Part shown: positions 1 to 12,889 of the stretch, one piece after another
Numbering within the stretch: position 1 is the stretch's first letter
How the letters are laid out: each line of letters starts with the position of its first letter
NCBI GenBank assembly: GCA_963932145.1
Contig: OZ010573.1
Coordinates: 24,237,260 to 24,301,259, forward strand
Direction of reading: 5' to 3'
Source of the DNA: Acanthosepion lycidas
Lineage: Eukaryota > Mollusca > Cephalopoda > Sepiida > Sepiidae
Length of the DNA stretch: 64,000 nucleotides
The notes under the pieces: generated by a model
What the model was told of the DNA's origin: nothing
Databases searched by the model: none
What the model saw: the letters and a program-made list of their open reading frames with translations, nothing else
Position numbers and translations under genes: made by a program

Positions 1-1312
1 GTTTTTTTGTTTTTTTAATATAAAGCTCTTTGTGATTTTGTAGTACCAGTCTATAGTTTCATTCATTTGAAGCCATTTTCATCATTGATTTGAGGAAAAG
101 TTTGTGCAAAGATGATATTTTAAACATTTTGGAATGAACTCTGGCAATGCAGCCAGAGTTGATCAAGCTCTGGCTTGTGCCCATGAAGTGTAACCTTGCC
201 CTTAGCTTTCTTGTGATCCACAAACACCTTGAAGCAACTTCTGTTTCCATGGTGGCCACCTTAGTTCTTCACTTACTGACTCTTATAGTGCCCAGCTTGT
301 TGTAAGTCCTGCATTATTTCACCAGCTCAACATATTTTGTACTCTTCTTCTAGTAAACAATCAAAGAATGATCTTCCTGGAAGCTTCTCAGATGAGTGAC
401 ATGTGCAGATTAATATATGCTTGAAGAAATATTAATTTCTAAGAACATTCTTTGTGAGAAATAGTTGTCTTATACCTTACTGTTTCCTGCTTGATTATGT
501 TATTTTAACTGTAAAATGTTTTTACATTGTTACTTTTGTCATAGGCAAAGCAATGTTGTATGTGGTTACATGCTGTTTGTAAATATTTTTAAGTTTTCTT
601 AAAAGTTTTGCCCTTTTTTTTATTGCCAATTTATGGAGTCATTCTAAACAGAATTTATAGATGCGTAAATATTGTCATGTGACACTGAGACCAATGTTTC
701 AAGGGAGTAAAGTAAGCATTGTGTGTGTATATAAATAAATAATGATTCCTAAAATATTCTGAAACTCCAAGTTATATAGTTTTAAACAGGTATAAACAAA
801 TATATAATGACAAAGTAGCTGGTGGTAGATAAGGCCATGAATTAGTTTATATATCTTTCAAATTAATTTTTAATTGGTCTTTGTTAACAGTACAGGTGAA
901 TCTACATATGATCTGATGAAAAATTTGATGTCATTATAATCTCCATATAAGTAGTAAAAAAAAAAAAAAAATGGACCTTTTAATGTTGTATAGCAGCAGT
1001 AATAGGCAGTTCAGATATAGACTTGTTCAAACCAATCTGATTTTATTATGCACTGTTTTTTGCAATAAAATTGTTGGTATAATTTTCAGCATATTCTTAT
1101 ATTTCTCATAAGAGCTTATCATATTTATTTGTTTTATTGTAAATATTTACAATAACTTATTTAGTCATACCAGATTTTATTATGCAACATGAGCATTGTT
1201 CATCAGATTGTAAATAGTTTCTATGGCCTAGATCTTTGTGGATTCATTTATAAATAAAAGTTTATTTTGCCCGCCATCTCATAAAACCTGATACCTCCAA
1301 AACAAGTTCTTT

Positions 1313-1348
<36 letters not shown>

Positions 1349-2225
1349 TAAGACTTGATATTAGAAACTGAAACTCCTTTATAGCTTCTAGCTATATAAG
1401 TACATTTTGAAAATTTTATCAATTTTGAAAACATTGACTTACATACATACATGTCAGATTTTACTATGTATGCATGTATAAAATATTTAATATGTAGAGG
1501 AAAAGAACTGAAAAATGTAGCAGAATAATAACTACATCTGTCTCATTGGTTGTGGTCAGCAGGACAAACATTCTGCTCACATAACTGTAAAGTTGTCCAA
1601 TCAAGAATCAGAATAGGACACACCTATATCACTCACTCATTTCTCCTAAAAATAAAATTAACATCCTTCTGAATGCACAGCATGATAGGAGATATTTACT
1701 GTAAAACATTCTAACCTTGACTGTAGTGACTTTTGCCCCTGTATGTCAACGATTTTATTTTATGCCATGACTAGCTGAGAGCACCTTTTCAAGAAGATAA
1801 ATGTAGAGACTATCCTAGCCTACTTGAAGGAGGTTGGTCTATACCACTGGCTGTAGTAATAAGTACTTCCTTTCTAGAAGCATAACTGGAGAGGAACAAC
1901 CTATATTATTTTATTTTATTTTTCTTTGTATTAAATAACTGACAGATGATATGACATTAAGACAATTGCTCAGTCAACCACATAACGATGGTACACCAGT
2001 TGTTGTATAAAGTAATACTATTGCTGTGCAATATGGAAATGGTTAGCTTTTGTAATCTCTCTTTTGGTTCCTGGAACAACTGCTGTAAATATTTTGCTGA
2101 AATATTCATTTATTGAAAAAAATTGTCAGTCATTTAGTTCATGTATATTTTGATTGTTCTCTTAGATTTAAGGAGTCACAGATATTCATTAAACTTAGTC
2201 TTTTCTGTCACAGGTCTTGGAACAC
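1..2225. other. AT-rich DNA, no gene recognised
   Basis: No open frame here resembles a known protein. The longest one, on the minus strand at 59-259, gave no family I recognise in any of its frames. The stretch holds an A-run at 957-971, a 29-nt T-run at 1317-1345 and several AATAAA hexamers, as expected by chance in AT-rich DNA. It could be intron or intergenic sequence. Confidence 0.5.
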
Positions 2226-2420
2226 TCATATTGGATATGTGAGTATGTGATTTCCAGTGTCATATGGATTATTTTTAATCAGCATTTCTATTTGTTCATC
2301 ATCAATAATTGCGGGTTTACTGGAATGTTCTTGGTCTTTCAGATCAAGATTCTCACTTTCAGAAGCAAACCATTTGTGAATAGTACTCTCAGCTATGGAA
2401 CTATTTTCAGAAAAAGGCAC
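2226..2420 (-). pseudogene. Mariner-family transposase relic (N-terminal helix-turn-helix)
   Basis: The minus-strand reading frame contains STIHKWFASESENLDLKDQE followed by a stretch ending IIDDEQIEMLIKNNP. This is the second helix-turn-helix (HTH_48 type) of mariner/SETMAR-like transposases: a TVHKWF-type helix, the F/L-D-L-K-D-x-x-R-S-G-R-P linker (decayed here to EHSSKP) and the DDEQI-x-x-LI-x-x-NP helix. This module binds the element's own terminal repeats. Only about 60 codons survive. No DD34D catalytic region follows downstream on the minus strand, and no terminal repeats were found, so this is an inactive fragment. A T-rich tract lies immediately to its right (2424-2510). Confidence 0.62.
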
Positions 2421-4229
2421 ATATTTTTTTTTCTTTCTTTTCAGTACTTTTTTTTTTTTTTATTTCATTTTTTTTTATATTTTTTTATTTTTATTTTTTT
2501 TCTTGGAATTAAAAAAAAGTATGAAGTTATGATAATGCATCTCATTTTCCTCCATGTTCACTTTTAACATAAAACATTTAAAATGCAAAATTCACACACA
2601 AAATCTATAGAAAGATGTGTTGAAATGGAACCGTTCATGATATGTATATGCTATGAATTTCCAGACCTGTATAAAAATGCAGTTTCTATCAGTAATTTAA
2701 TTTTGTGTTTTTTGATTTTTTTTTTTGATTGAGCAAGCTAGTCTGATTGACCATTACTACTAAATAGTGAGTTTGAGCCTTTCTTGGTATAAATTAAGTT
2801 AAAATGTGTAAATATCAACTCTTTGTCTCTTCCTCACTCTTTACAGAAAGACCTGTCAAATAACTCAGACAAGGCCTTTTCTGACTAAATCTAAAGTATG
2901 GATTGTAGCAATGAGATCTGCTACACAAAAACGATTTTGAATAAATCCTGGAATGTTAATAATTTGAGACCTTTTTTTTTTCTTTTTTTTTGATGCCACC
3001 AGTAGCTAATGTTTGTGATTTTTAAAATATGCAAATCTTGAGATATTCAAAGTACTATGGTTCTCCCACCCCAACACCTGAGAAATATGATTTGTGATAT
3101 TAGTTTGGAGTAAAATTATAAAACAAATTTTAAATTTGATCTTGGAGAGAGAAAAAAAAAATCAACATTTTTTTCCTGAATGGTAAGTTTTGTATTTCTT
3201 TTGCTGCTTTTTCTGAAGAGACTAATTCTGTTAAAAGTTTGAAATAAGGAAAAATTAGCAATGTAGAGGATGACTTCTTTTTCTTCACTCATCCTCACCA
3301 TGTAATAATTTTCATAAGCAGTGAGAAATGATATTTTAACTTTATTTTATTAGTTCTCAAACTGGTTTAGGGCTTATATTTTCAAGGTAGGATCTCCTGA
3401 AAATATATTTATTTACAATATTATGAGCAACTATTAATTTGCATAATAAAACCACACACCACCATGTAAGTTTTTGTAGATATTTCTAATAAAAACAGAT
3501 ATTATAAGCTGAAATTCACATCTTATATTTATCATGTAAGTATATCTTAAAATTTTTTCTAACATTGGTTTATGAAAACATCTGATGTAGTGCAGTGGAT
3601 TTGATCCACACTTATGGCCTTGTATTGGACTGAGCTAAACTTAAACAGAGATGTTTCAATAACTGTATCAGAGAGCAGTTACTAGAGACAAATAATATAT
3701 GTATATAGAAAAATTTATGCATTGTTTTTATATGATTACAGAGATTGCCCAGGTCTGTCTGTTGTTAGGCAAATAAAGAGATTGTGTTTCTTGTTTAAAT
3801 CATTGCAGTCATCTGTTTTTAGAAACAGTTTTGACATTTATACAAATAATTTTGGAAGCATGTGATTTATTGCGGTAGGGATTTTTGGCAAAAGACTTGT
3901 CAGAAATTCAGAAACTTTTTTTTATTTTTTTTTTTATTATTTATTTATTTATTTTTTTTTTGGCTTGAGCAAATTTCACACTGACCAGAACATTCTGAGT
4001 CATAATCCAGAGCAAATGTAATCCTGAGCTATTGAAGAATATCATATTAAAACCAATATTATCGACCTTAATTTCATTTTAACTCCAAGATGACAACCAC
4101 AGTAGGGAATAAAATTGTTAGCTTCAGTGACGACTTCCCATTTATGTAACTATTAAGCTATCACTAGACTTTATTCTTATTGTTTTTATTTAGTAATATT
4201 GATGCTTTTATTTTTGAGCCATTTTATGC
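2421..4229. other. AT-rich DNA with polypyrimidine tracts, no gene recognised
   Basis: The stretch has T-rich, interrupted runs at about 2424-2510, 2713-2728, 2971-2990 and 3920-3962. Short open frames are low-complexity (poly-F/poly-K). Nothing resembling a conserved protein or a structured RNA was seen. Confidence 0.5.
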
Positions 4230-4570
4230 AAGGTACTCCAAAATGAATGCATCCTGTTTATTCCCATGGAAACTGCAACAGATATGGGAGTCACAATAAC
4301 ACTGTTGGATGGAGCAAGCTTTCAACTGAGTCATTACTATTGGCTCTTCAGTTTGTGGGTTGACAGCTGTCCAGAGCTGCTTGGAATGTGGCATGTCATA
4401 TAGATCATTGTTAGCACTGCTGAAAAGAATTACCCACTACCTAACTGTGCTCATGACAATTGTTTGATCTCTATAATGGATGTTCCTCAAATTTCACTGA
4501 ATGCCACTGGGTGCAATTTTTTCTGTATGGCAGAATTTCTTGATACATCTCTGCATTATATGCTTGTTCA
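4228..4570 (-). pseudogene. Probable mariner-like element relic
   Basis: A short minus-strand translation reads SAVNNDLYDMPHSKQLWTAV and continues with NPQTEE. This resembles the SETMAR-like helix-turn-helix linker (S-x-N-D-M-x-D-x-P-R-S-G-x-x-x-T-A-V) followed by the NEE-type helix. It is interrupted by frame changes. At the left edge, about 4231-4252, the sequence GGTACTCCAAAATGAATGC has the look of a mariner terminal repeat (a tact-cca-aaa-tgaatgca end). No matching second end was found. The match rests on family memory of a decayed module, so confidence is moderate to low. Confidence 0.4.
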
Positions 4571-5695
4571 TGTCAGATGTCATTTTTCCAGATTATCAGG
4601 CAAAATAAAAATGATTGGTTACTAGTAGGAAGTTAAAACTTTTATTGGCATATTCCCACCGTATGCCTCTGATGTTGTGAGTCAGCATAATAAAATAGGT
4701 GGTATTACTTACAGGGTTACTCTTGTATGTAATGTATATCTAACATCAGGACTATCAGATCATTTAAGTACTTAGCAGTTTGTGAGATATGTATTTTTTA
4801 TGAGATTAGTTGGAGATAACAAGCCTAATCAATAGATATGGAATATAATAGGTAATACAAATCACTAGTGTAAAAATGCTTACAGTTCAAAATAAGTTTT
4901 ACCTTTTTTTTGTTAATGAACCTTACTCGTGATATGAGGAGATGCTGAAAAGTTCTTGGCCTAATCCACTTACCAAAATAATTCCTTTGATGTTTGGTTA
5001 TTTAAATAGATTTTTGGTAAATGGGTGAGGCCTGAGAAGTTTTCAGCCTCCTCATAAAATGGAGGTATTGTACATCTCTCTATTTGTAAGTTAACCACTT
5101 GAGTCAAGTTAACGTTTTGTAAATTGGAATTAACATTTTCTAAAAGCAGTTTAATGGAAATGCTGAGGATATTTTTTTTTTCCGCTCTCCCACTTCTGCC
5201 AAGACAGTCCCCCACCATACCAACAGCGATAACCTTCAACCCACCTACTCATTGCTGAGTACTTTCCTCTTGTAACATGTATTTTTAGATTACTGAAAAT
5301 ATAGTAAAGTAAAAGCCCTTGCTACTAACAGCATTCTGTAAGATATTAGTGAACAATTTTCCATTCCTGTTGAAATGAACTAAAAGCTATGCCAATGTTC
5401 TCTGGTAAACCAGATGCTGGTGCAGAAGCTTCAAAGCATTGACTTTTCTTGGGATTTCTGATGGCTGGTGTTTTCTTTTGGTGTGACCTTAAAAGTGAAC
5501 ATCATTGGTTGGCTTAGTTTTAAATGACCCCCCCCCCCGTTGCCCAAATGCTTGACATTCATTTTTTTTTTTTTAGCATTTGTTCTTGCTGCTTCTCTGC
5601 ATGGAAAATCCCTCATTTAACACCCAACTACTGGCCTAAGTGGTGTTATTTAAACTGATGATAAATATTAAGCTTTTTAGATATAGTTACTAGTA

Positions 5696-5729
<34 letters not shown>
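5696..5729. repeat. (TG)n(TA)n microsatellite
   Basis: An uninterrupted TG tract runs directly into a TA tract. The same GT-to-AT transition recurs at 6412, 35570 and 48376. Confidence 0.9.
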
Positions 5730-6411
5730 ATGATACATCTCTCTCTGTGCTTCTACTTTCAAGTAAAAAGCATTCTTCATTAAGAATCCCTCCTAAGAAA
5801 AAAGAACAAAACTTGAAATGTTTTTCTACTTATTTTATTTTAAATTCTTAAGAAATCTGTTTATAACATGTAAACATAATTCACTTCAAATTTATTTATA
5901 GAGTTGTTGTAAATTAGATAAGTTGGGGTAGGGGGTTGTACTTATATTACATTTTCAAAATGTTTTTTCCCAAGAACATAAGCATTCCATAAATTCAATA
6001 ATGAATGAATACTGGAAATTTTTATTCAATTTCAATAATTAGTTGAATTTTAGCAGATTTAAGAAAAAAAAGAAAAATGTAAGCTGATATTTAGCCCTGA
6101 GAACTTTACAGTTTTTGTCTTAATGTATATAGAACTTTCAAGAACAAATATTTCCATTTTTTTGACAGAAATTCATTTTTATATCCTTTTTCTAAAATTC
6201 TACTTTTTAGTGATGTAAATTTTATAAATTGATTAAAACTTTATAAGTTATGAATAATTTGCGAATGAGTGTCAATTCTACAAAAAATCTGAACTCTTAG
6301 CTATTTTAGAGGCAAAATGATGGATAATATTATTTTGCATTTGTTTTGTAATTTGTTCACAAAATACACACATGTTGATCAAAGTATCAATAACAGAAAT
6401 GTTTATTGAAC

Positions 6412-6422
6412 ATGTGTGTGTG

Positions 6423-6472
<50 letters not shown>
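6412..6472. repeat. (GT)n(AT)n microsatellite
   Basis: A GT tract of about 8 units, a short CATA junction, then about 22 AT units. Confidence 0.9.
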
Positions 6473-6475
<3 letters not shown>

Positions 6476-6939
6476 TTACCATACTTAATCATTGGCACAA
6501 AGGGGCATTTGGTGATGTTAAAGAGATCACCATGACTTGCCAGTTAAAGAGATTGTGTTTTTTCTGAGATGCCAGAAACAATTTGAATCTTTTAATTTAA
6601 AAATAATTATTATTACTGTATTATAATTTTCTCATCTTTATTGGCTTTTTGTCTATGAGCATTTTCTGAGCTGAACTGCAGCCTCTTTCTGGTATTTATT
6701 GGTTACATTGGTTGAAAACAACATAAGGAAATTAATCAATTAATGGTCAGAAAGCCTGGATTAAAAATAAACTCAGTCACAAATACTGATTAGATTTCAG
6801 GTTTGTAAATTTCAATTTTTTTTTCCTTGTATTTATTCACTTATTTTTAAGCATCTGAAAAATTTTAACCATAAACTCCTGTTAAGAGTTAAATAAAACA
6901 AAAAGAATTGTTTCATTGCAAGTTTAGATATTATTGTAT

Positions 6940-7013
6940 TTTTAATTTATTATTATTACTTTATTATTATTATTTATTATTATTGTAGTAATAATTAATA
7001 ATAATAATAATAA
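6940..7013. repeat. Inverted (TTA)n/(TAA)n tract
   Basis: TTA-rich repeats on the left are followed by AAT/TAA-rich repeats on the right (AATAATAATAATAATAATTG near 6999-7016). The strand is therefore self-complementary and can fold into a hairpin. This is a simple-sequence feature only. Confidence 0.7.
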
Positions 7014-7679
7014 TTGAAAATATCTTTAGTCAGGATACTTCTTTTATTGTTTCTATTTTAATAGAGATGTTAATAAAACAAATCCATTCTCTCAGAGTTG
7101 CTTGAATTCACTTGACTACAAACTTCAAGACAAAATAATCTTTAATTTTTAAGGAGTAATGAATAAAAGAAAAATAATAAAGATATGTTAATTCTTTAAT
7201 TAGAAAAAATTTGTGAAGTCCTGTTTTGGTTACAATGCTTTCTCGGTTGTTTAGGCAATGGTTAATTTTATCTTTTTTCATCTGTAAACCGGATAAAAGA
7301 AATAACTTGAGATTTAAGAAAAAACATTTTTTAAAGTTTTCTATATCTTGTAAACCAGTCCTATTCATAAACTCATTTAGCAAGGATTAATGGTAACATG
7401 CACATAAGATAAGCATATTCCATTCATTGGTGCATGTTCTAAATGTTCTTGTAACTCACTCTCTCCAAGAGATCATCAGGCATTGTTGTTATCTCTTAAA
7501 TAGGCTCTATTCTTGACATGGGTTGTCTGAGAAACTAAAAACTCCTGTTCCTGTCTTAACCCAAAATTGGGGCCTAGTAGTTAAGCATAATTTTCTTTCT
7601 ACATACTCCATAGGCAGTTAATATAGCTTGGTACTTAGCTCATTTCTAATTTTCAAATCCAGTGAGATTGATCCTTATT

Positions 7680-7965
7680 TGGTCCCCAATTACTGTGGTT
7701 GTGAGCAGTCATGGCTCTCCACAGCTTCCTGTCTTTTGTTGGTTTCAGTGATATTATTTTCTTTATGAAATTTATTTTGTGGCATGTGTTTCTCTATCCA
7801 TTTGCAAAAACTTGCCAAATTGGTTGCTCATTGCCTTCCTCTTTATTTTAATCTTGCTTTTAATCTGTCTTGGGAGTGTTAAATTTTCCAAGTTTTCTTT
7901 TCTGATGTGTTCCAAATATTTAAATTGTCATTCTCTGGTTGTTAGCAACAGTTTCTTTGTAATTC
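7680..7965 (-). pseudogene. LINE-B fragment, extreme C-terminal part of ORF2
   Basis: Reading the minus strand from about 7925 gives KYLEHIRKENLENLTLPRQI, then a basic stretch and, after a frame change, KTGSCGEP. This is the C-terminal tail of a non-LTR retrotransposon reverse-transcriptase protein, with the K-x-L-G-H-I-x-R-K-x-x-L-E-N-L pattern. The minus-strand fragment at 15189-15720 carries the same pattern, so the two are copies of one family. The copy contains stops and frame breaks. Its upstream end abuts a plus-strand LINE-A piece at about 7970, so one insertion has cut or joined the other. Confidence 0.55.
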
Positions 7966-7969
7966 TTTT

Positions 7970-8712
7970 TTGCCTTCCATCAGCATAGCTGATGCTAACC
8001 TCCAGGAAAGTGACTCCTTGTGCCTTCTCTGGCTAATGTTTCTGCTGACAGTAAGTGGAAAGATTATATTGAATCAATTGCTAAGTCTGCTACTAGGAAG
8101 TTTTATTCACTGTTGTGCTAGACAATTTTTCTTACCAGAATCTTACACATTTATAAGTCTACCATTCATCCATGAATTGAATATTGCTGCCACATCTGAT
8201 CTGGTGCTTCTGCTATATGTTTAGTGTGTCTTGATAAAATCCAAAGAATCTGCAATGTTATTAGTCCTAACCTAGCATCTTGGCTTCAGTCACTTTCCCA
8301 CTGTCACAATGGAGTTTCTTTTTGCCTTTTCTATAAATGTTGTCATTGTAATTGTTCTGATAAACTTTTCCTCTTTGGTAGCTAGACTTCACAAATTTTA
8401 GTGCGGTACTAGATTGGCAGCTAGGTCTCTTGAAATGGCTAGATGTAACCATAAATTCTATGCTAATAGTTTCTTTTCTCACATTTCTCACTTGTGGAAC
8501 TCTCTTCTGGCTTGTTGCATTCCATTCAACTTTGATTTTCAGAACTTTAAATGCGATATCAGTTGTTATCTTGTGTCTTAAATCCTGCTCTTTTATTGTC
8601 CTCTCTCCTTAATAATAGTTTTCTTTTTCTCATATTCTCTCACACTCTGTAACCCTTTACATCTTAGTGGCTTTATTGCATTGCTTAGGGTGAAATGATT
8701 AAAAAAAAAAAA
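7970..8712 (+). pseudogene. LINE-A fragment, 3' part of reverse-transcriptase ORF plus 3' tail
   Basis: Plus-strand homology to the long LINE-A copy is clear at nucleotide level. It begins at the CATCAGCATAGCTGATGCTA motif (compare 59940-59959), passes the TCTACCATTCATCCA motif (YKSTI-R-P in protein) and the CACTTGTGGAACTC motif (L-W-N-S), and ends in the family 3' signature, CTCTGTAACCCTTT then GGGTGAAATGATT, followed by an A-run. Several stop codons and frameshifts break the frame. The family moves by target-primed reverse transcription, and 5'-truncated copies like this one are its usual product. The solo LTR begins about 110 bp downstream. Confidence 0.8.
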
Positions 8713-8816
8713 TTATTCTCCTTAAAATTTGGTCATTTGTTATAGGTTCTGTTAATGGGTTTCTCAATATTTGTTTTGTTCTTTCTTTCATTTTTTTTTT
8801 TTTTTTTTATAAATTT

Positions 8817-9097
8817 GTAATTGATGTAATGGAATAACCAGTCACCCCCCATAAATGATTACACTATAGGTAGTAAGTACCTATAAAGTCAACTGTCTAC
8901 GAGAGACTGGAGGAAGAGTGAGAGCAAGAAGATGCAAGCATGTCCGACCTTTCAATTAGTGGCACTCACTACTAGATTGACCTGTCTGTATAACTGTACT
9001 GTATTTTATATTGTACTAGTTGTGTACAATAAACCTTTCTTTTAGTATCTACCTGGTGTTAAGTATTTATTCCCTTAGCACGGAATATAACAGTAAT
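8817..9097. mobile_element. Solo LTR with perfect 5-bp target-site duplication
   Basis: The 271-bp sequence from 8822 to 9092 begins TGATGTAATGG and ends ATATAACA, giving the canonical TG...CA ends of an LTR. It is bounded on both sides by the identical pentamer GTAAT (8817-8821 and 9093-9097). An AATAAA polyadenylation hexamer lies at 9028-9033, followed by a T-rich segment, the usual R/U5 layout if the element reads left to right. No gag/pol sequence is attached, so it is best read as a solo LTR left by recombination between the two LTRs of a Ty3/Gypsy- or BEL-type element. The 5-bp duplication fits those groups. The superfamily cannot be settled without the internal region. Confidence 0.82.
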
Positions 9098-10902
9098 GAA
9101 ATTTTTGAGTTGTCACTGACAGGAGAGGAAACATTATTTAGTTGTTCAGTACTCTTTGCTGGTTTCTAATGTTTGATGACTTAACACTTTACTCACTTTC
9201 TTGAAAACTATCTTTTACAGTAAAATTGCTGTATCGTAGTTTCTGGTGTTAAGACGCTACTCAAATAGTTCAATTTCCATATCTGCTTGATTTTTGACAA
9301 TATTGGAAATCCTTCATCCCCTGATCTGAAATTTACTCTAATAAATGGAACAGGTATCACACTTGGATAACAGCCAGTTGGTCAAATAAACAGTTCTTTT
9401 TATTTTTTTTCTATGCATAGTTTTAACTTTTATATTTGTTTAATTTTGACATCCTCATTGACCAACAGACCATGACAGCTATTAGGGAGATGTCATTAAA
9501 TATACTTTAATGTTTAAAAAAAAAATATTCTGTATTATTGTTTAGGTAATAAGCATTATAACATAACACAAATAGCTATATTGTGGAAAAAGGAATTTTC
9601 GACAATATACACATTTTTTTATGTATTTATGGTTTTTTAATTTTTATAAAAAGTGACATTCTTGTACATGTACATTATGGATAATATACATTAATTACTA
9701 ATTTTTTAATTAATTACTATTTATGCTCAGTTGTTGAAATTAATAGCGATCTGCTGATGCAATAATAAAAATTTAAATTTCATCTCTCTGATAGATGTCG
9801 CAATCTGTAAACTTGAATAACCATGATAGATTGTGTACCTCAGTATATAAATATGTAATTGCTGGGATTTGTTACCCAAGTTTGTCTGTCTACTTGGTAC
9901 TCAGGCACATTTGTCTCTTCAATGCACACAGCCAAACTGTGATTTATACTAAAACTATGCTGAATGGACCTTAGTTTCTGGAAGAGTGCACAATTTTGTA
10001 TGTTCAGACAATTAAACTCACTTCTTTGGTTAAAATGCTTTGTGCTACCACAGTTGTCAATGGCTTCTGAACTGCTTTGTTGATCCAATTTCTCTCACAA
10101 CACTTTGGTCAACTTATAATATTGTTTTCTGGCACTTCCCAATTGTAACACCTGTTGGAATGGTCTCACCTTGGAATTGTTAATTTCTTAACAAATTGGC
10201 CATGGTATGATTTGAACTGGTGTTTTGTGGTCAACATACTAATATTCTAACCATGTATAAGTTAAATATAATGTTTTATTTTCTATTTATTGCTATTAAA
10301 GAAAGGTTTGATCGCATAACTTACCTGATGTTGCATTATAAACTATGAGAATATTTTGAAAAAGATTTTCAGCCAAAATTTATCTGAAATTCCCACAATT
10401 AGTATGTTTTGAGTTGAAATGTAAAGAAATAAATTTTGCTTGAATTAAGAAAAATTTATATGAAAATTAAATTTTAGGCATGTAATGAAACTGAATACAG
10501 TGTTAGAATTTGATATACAATTGGATTTTCTAGAAGATTCCAGTGGAAACATAGAGTTCAGTTGACAAGGTCATTAACTTGAATTAACCTTTTTCTGAGA
10601 TTGAGATGATTGCTTTCAAAATGAAGAATGTAAATTTTTTTTTTTTTTTTTTTTTTTTTTTCATCTGAAATTCTGAATCATCCCCTTGAGATCATCTAGT
10701 CACTTCCTTCAAATCTCACATTGTTAACAACATTTCATTTCTTGGTACCTGAATATTTTGATTGTAAAGTTTTAAATCTAGATCAGAATTTCATTCACAC
10801 ACTATGACAGAAAACTTGTAGTGTAATCTGAGTTGTTAGTAACTCTCCTTTGTCCCTGAAATCATGCTTGACCTCAGTCATCATCTTTGCTGGCTGTACA
10901 AC

Positions 10903-10939
<37 letters not shown>

Positions 10940-11353
10940 CTATCCAGCCCCACGAAATTTAACTTTCAGATAAGGTCAAAGGGAAACAAAACAATGATTT
11001 CGCTACACTAGCAAATAATGTGGAAATTGATATTTACTTAGTTTGGCTTAGTACTGCACAAGGCCACATGGTCAGGTGCAATCTTCCGTCTCGGCCTACC
11101 TGTTTAGAAAACGAATGTCAAAATACTGGATTCTTAAAGACTAATAACACCAGTAAGAACAGTAACTATTTTAGCATTGAAGCAAACCACATACTGTGAG
11201 AATTATTTTTCTAAATTTTCCTTTTATAAGCATCATGAGTACAATGGATTTTATGAATATTAAAAAGAAAAAAAACAAACTTAACATACTTTCTACTATT
11301 GAAAGTTTTAAAGTTAAGGGTGAAACATTATTTAAAACTCTTCAGTGAATGTG

Positions 11354-11386
<33 letters not shown>

Positions 11387-12544
11387 GATATTATTCACAT
11401 AGAAATACCATTTAAATAGTTGTCTGTCTGTTCATCTGTCTGGAGCCACCAACCCCATAGGCTCTAACATTTTTCTCTTTCCTCTTTCAACCTTATGGCA
11501 ATGATAACATCCTGCATTGCTGGCATTGGTGACACTGGGAAAAATTTATAATTTACCAAAATGCGGGGAAACTTGTTTCTTTACATAAATTCCCCACAAT
11601 TTTATAGGAAATATGATTAAATTGTCAACTATTTCTTGAAGCAAAATTGTACTTAATCAAATTTAAAAAGAAATATTGTTTTTGTTTTGTTTTTTTCTCC
11701 CCCCTTAGGATTAGATGTGTTTTTAAGTTTCTCCTAAAAACTTATTTTATTTCCTTCACTGAAAAAAAAAAAAAATTTAAGATTGGATGTGAGTAGTTGT
11801 CTTGACTTGGCATAGCTACTCTTGTACTATTTTCAAAGAAATGATTCATTGCTGGAACATAACTATTTTTTTCTTTCTCTCTCTGGAAGGACCTCTTGCA
11901 CATAGTTTAAGGTGGTGGTGGTAGGGGGAGTTTATTCGATTAGCACCTTTTTTTTTATTTATTTTTTTTTATTAATTTCATTTGGATAATTTTTTTTTTT
12001 TTTTTTTAAATTTTATTTAGAGGCAGATTTATAAATTTAAAAAAAAAAAAAAAAGAACATTAGATGAAAATGTTTCAAGACTTGCATAAGCCATAGCATT
12101 ATAAAATAAACTGTGAATTATAGATTAAGACTGTCTAAAATCCTTTATTAATACAGGATTAAGTATTGAAAGGCCTAATGTCAGGGCCAGAAGCCATTTT
12201 CAGCTTTTATATTATACGTCCATTTTTGAAGATTCTATTTGGAATTTTTCTTCAGTTTTTCACTCGGTTTGATGCACGTTTCTCATTTCAAATGCAAACT
12301 TTAAAAATCACTTCAAAAAAAATCTGATTGGTTCTGTTTGAAGTTTGTAATTCAATCACTTTCTCTTGAAAAATCTGACTCCAGTTTCAGATACAATTGG
12401 ATTTGAATGCATGCATACTTCCATAATCCCACCAAATGTACTGCAACTGTGGCAGCAGTGGATGTGCCTGTAGCAAAATAACCTCTCAATCCATCCCATT
12501 TTAGGATGGTTTTGAATTTAATTGTTCTCTTTCTCTACTGGTTA
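9098..12544. other. AT-rich DNA with long T-runs, no gene recognised
   Basis: The stretch holds homopolymer T-runs at about 10637-10661 (25 nt), 10909-10935 (27 nt), 11357-11380 (24 nt) and 11990-12007, and A-runs at about 11761 and 12039. A short segment at 11060-11120 has a few CpGs but no readable protein. No conserved family was recognised in either strand. Confidence 0.5.
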
Positions 12545-12730
12545 CCCTATCAAGACTAGAAAACACAGTCTGCTTTGCTATTTCCCCTCCTAGTTTAGGC
12601 AGGAATACATTTTCTCCCCTTCCCCAAGGATAATCGAATTAAGTGAATGTAAACAACCTTGCCCAGAATTTAAACTTTACTCGACAATTTCCTTTTCTTC
12701 ACTGATTTGCTAACTGCACCTCCACATTTC
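12545..12730 (-). mobile_element. SINE-B copy, degenerate
   Basis: On the minus strand the order is a weak tRNA-like promoter (B-box-like AAGTTTAAATTCTGG near 12665-12680), TTACATTCACTTAA, CCTTGGGGAAGG, then GGGGAAATAGC and CAGACTG. This is the SINE-B order seen more clearly at 16076 and 24055. Divergence is high. Confidence 0.42.
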
Positions 12731-12889
12731 ATTTTTCATTTTTTTTTTTTTTTTTTTTTTAATTCTTGATTTGTTTTTCTTTTATCCCATTCTGTTGATC
12801 TTGATTCTCTCAGGTCATTTTTTTATAATTATTCTACAATTAGGGTTGTTAATGCTATTTTTATTGCAAATGTTCAAATAAGCCACATT

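Larger units (their letters stand above)
4571..7679. other. AT-rich DNA with microsatellites, no gene recognised
   Basis: This 3.1 kb holds the three simple repeats listed separately (about 5696, 6412 and 6940) and a C-run at 5528-5538. The open frames (for example 4970-5239 and 7108-7383, both minus) do not resemble any family I know. Their codon content is low-complexity and K/N/F/L-rich, as expected from AT-rich noise. Confidence 0.5.

Noticed and set aside
59-259. Minus-strand 66-codon frame and an alternative frame with a basic stretch (VDHKKAKGKVTLHGHK)
   Set aside because: It looked briefly like a ribosomal-protein pseudogene, but I could not match it to any specific protein in either frame.
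1200-1260. 3' UTR with polyadenylation signals of a gene to the left
   Set aside because: AATAAA is frequent by chance here and no coding exon adjoins it.
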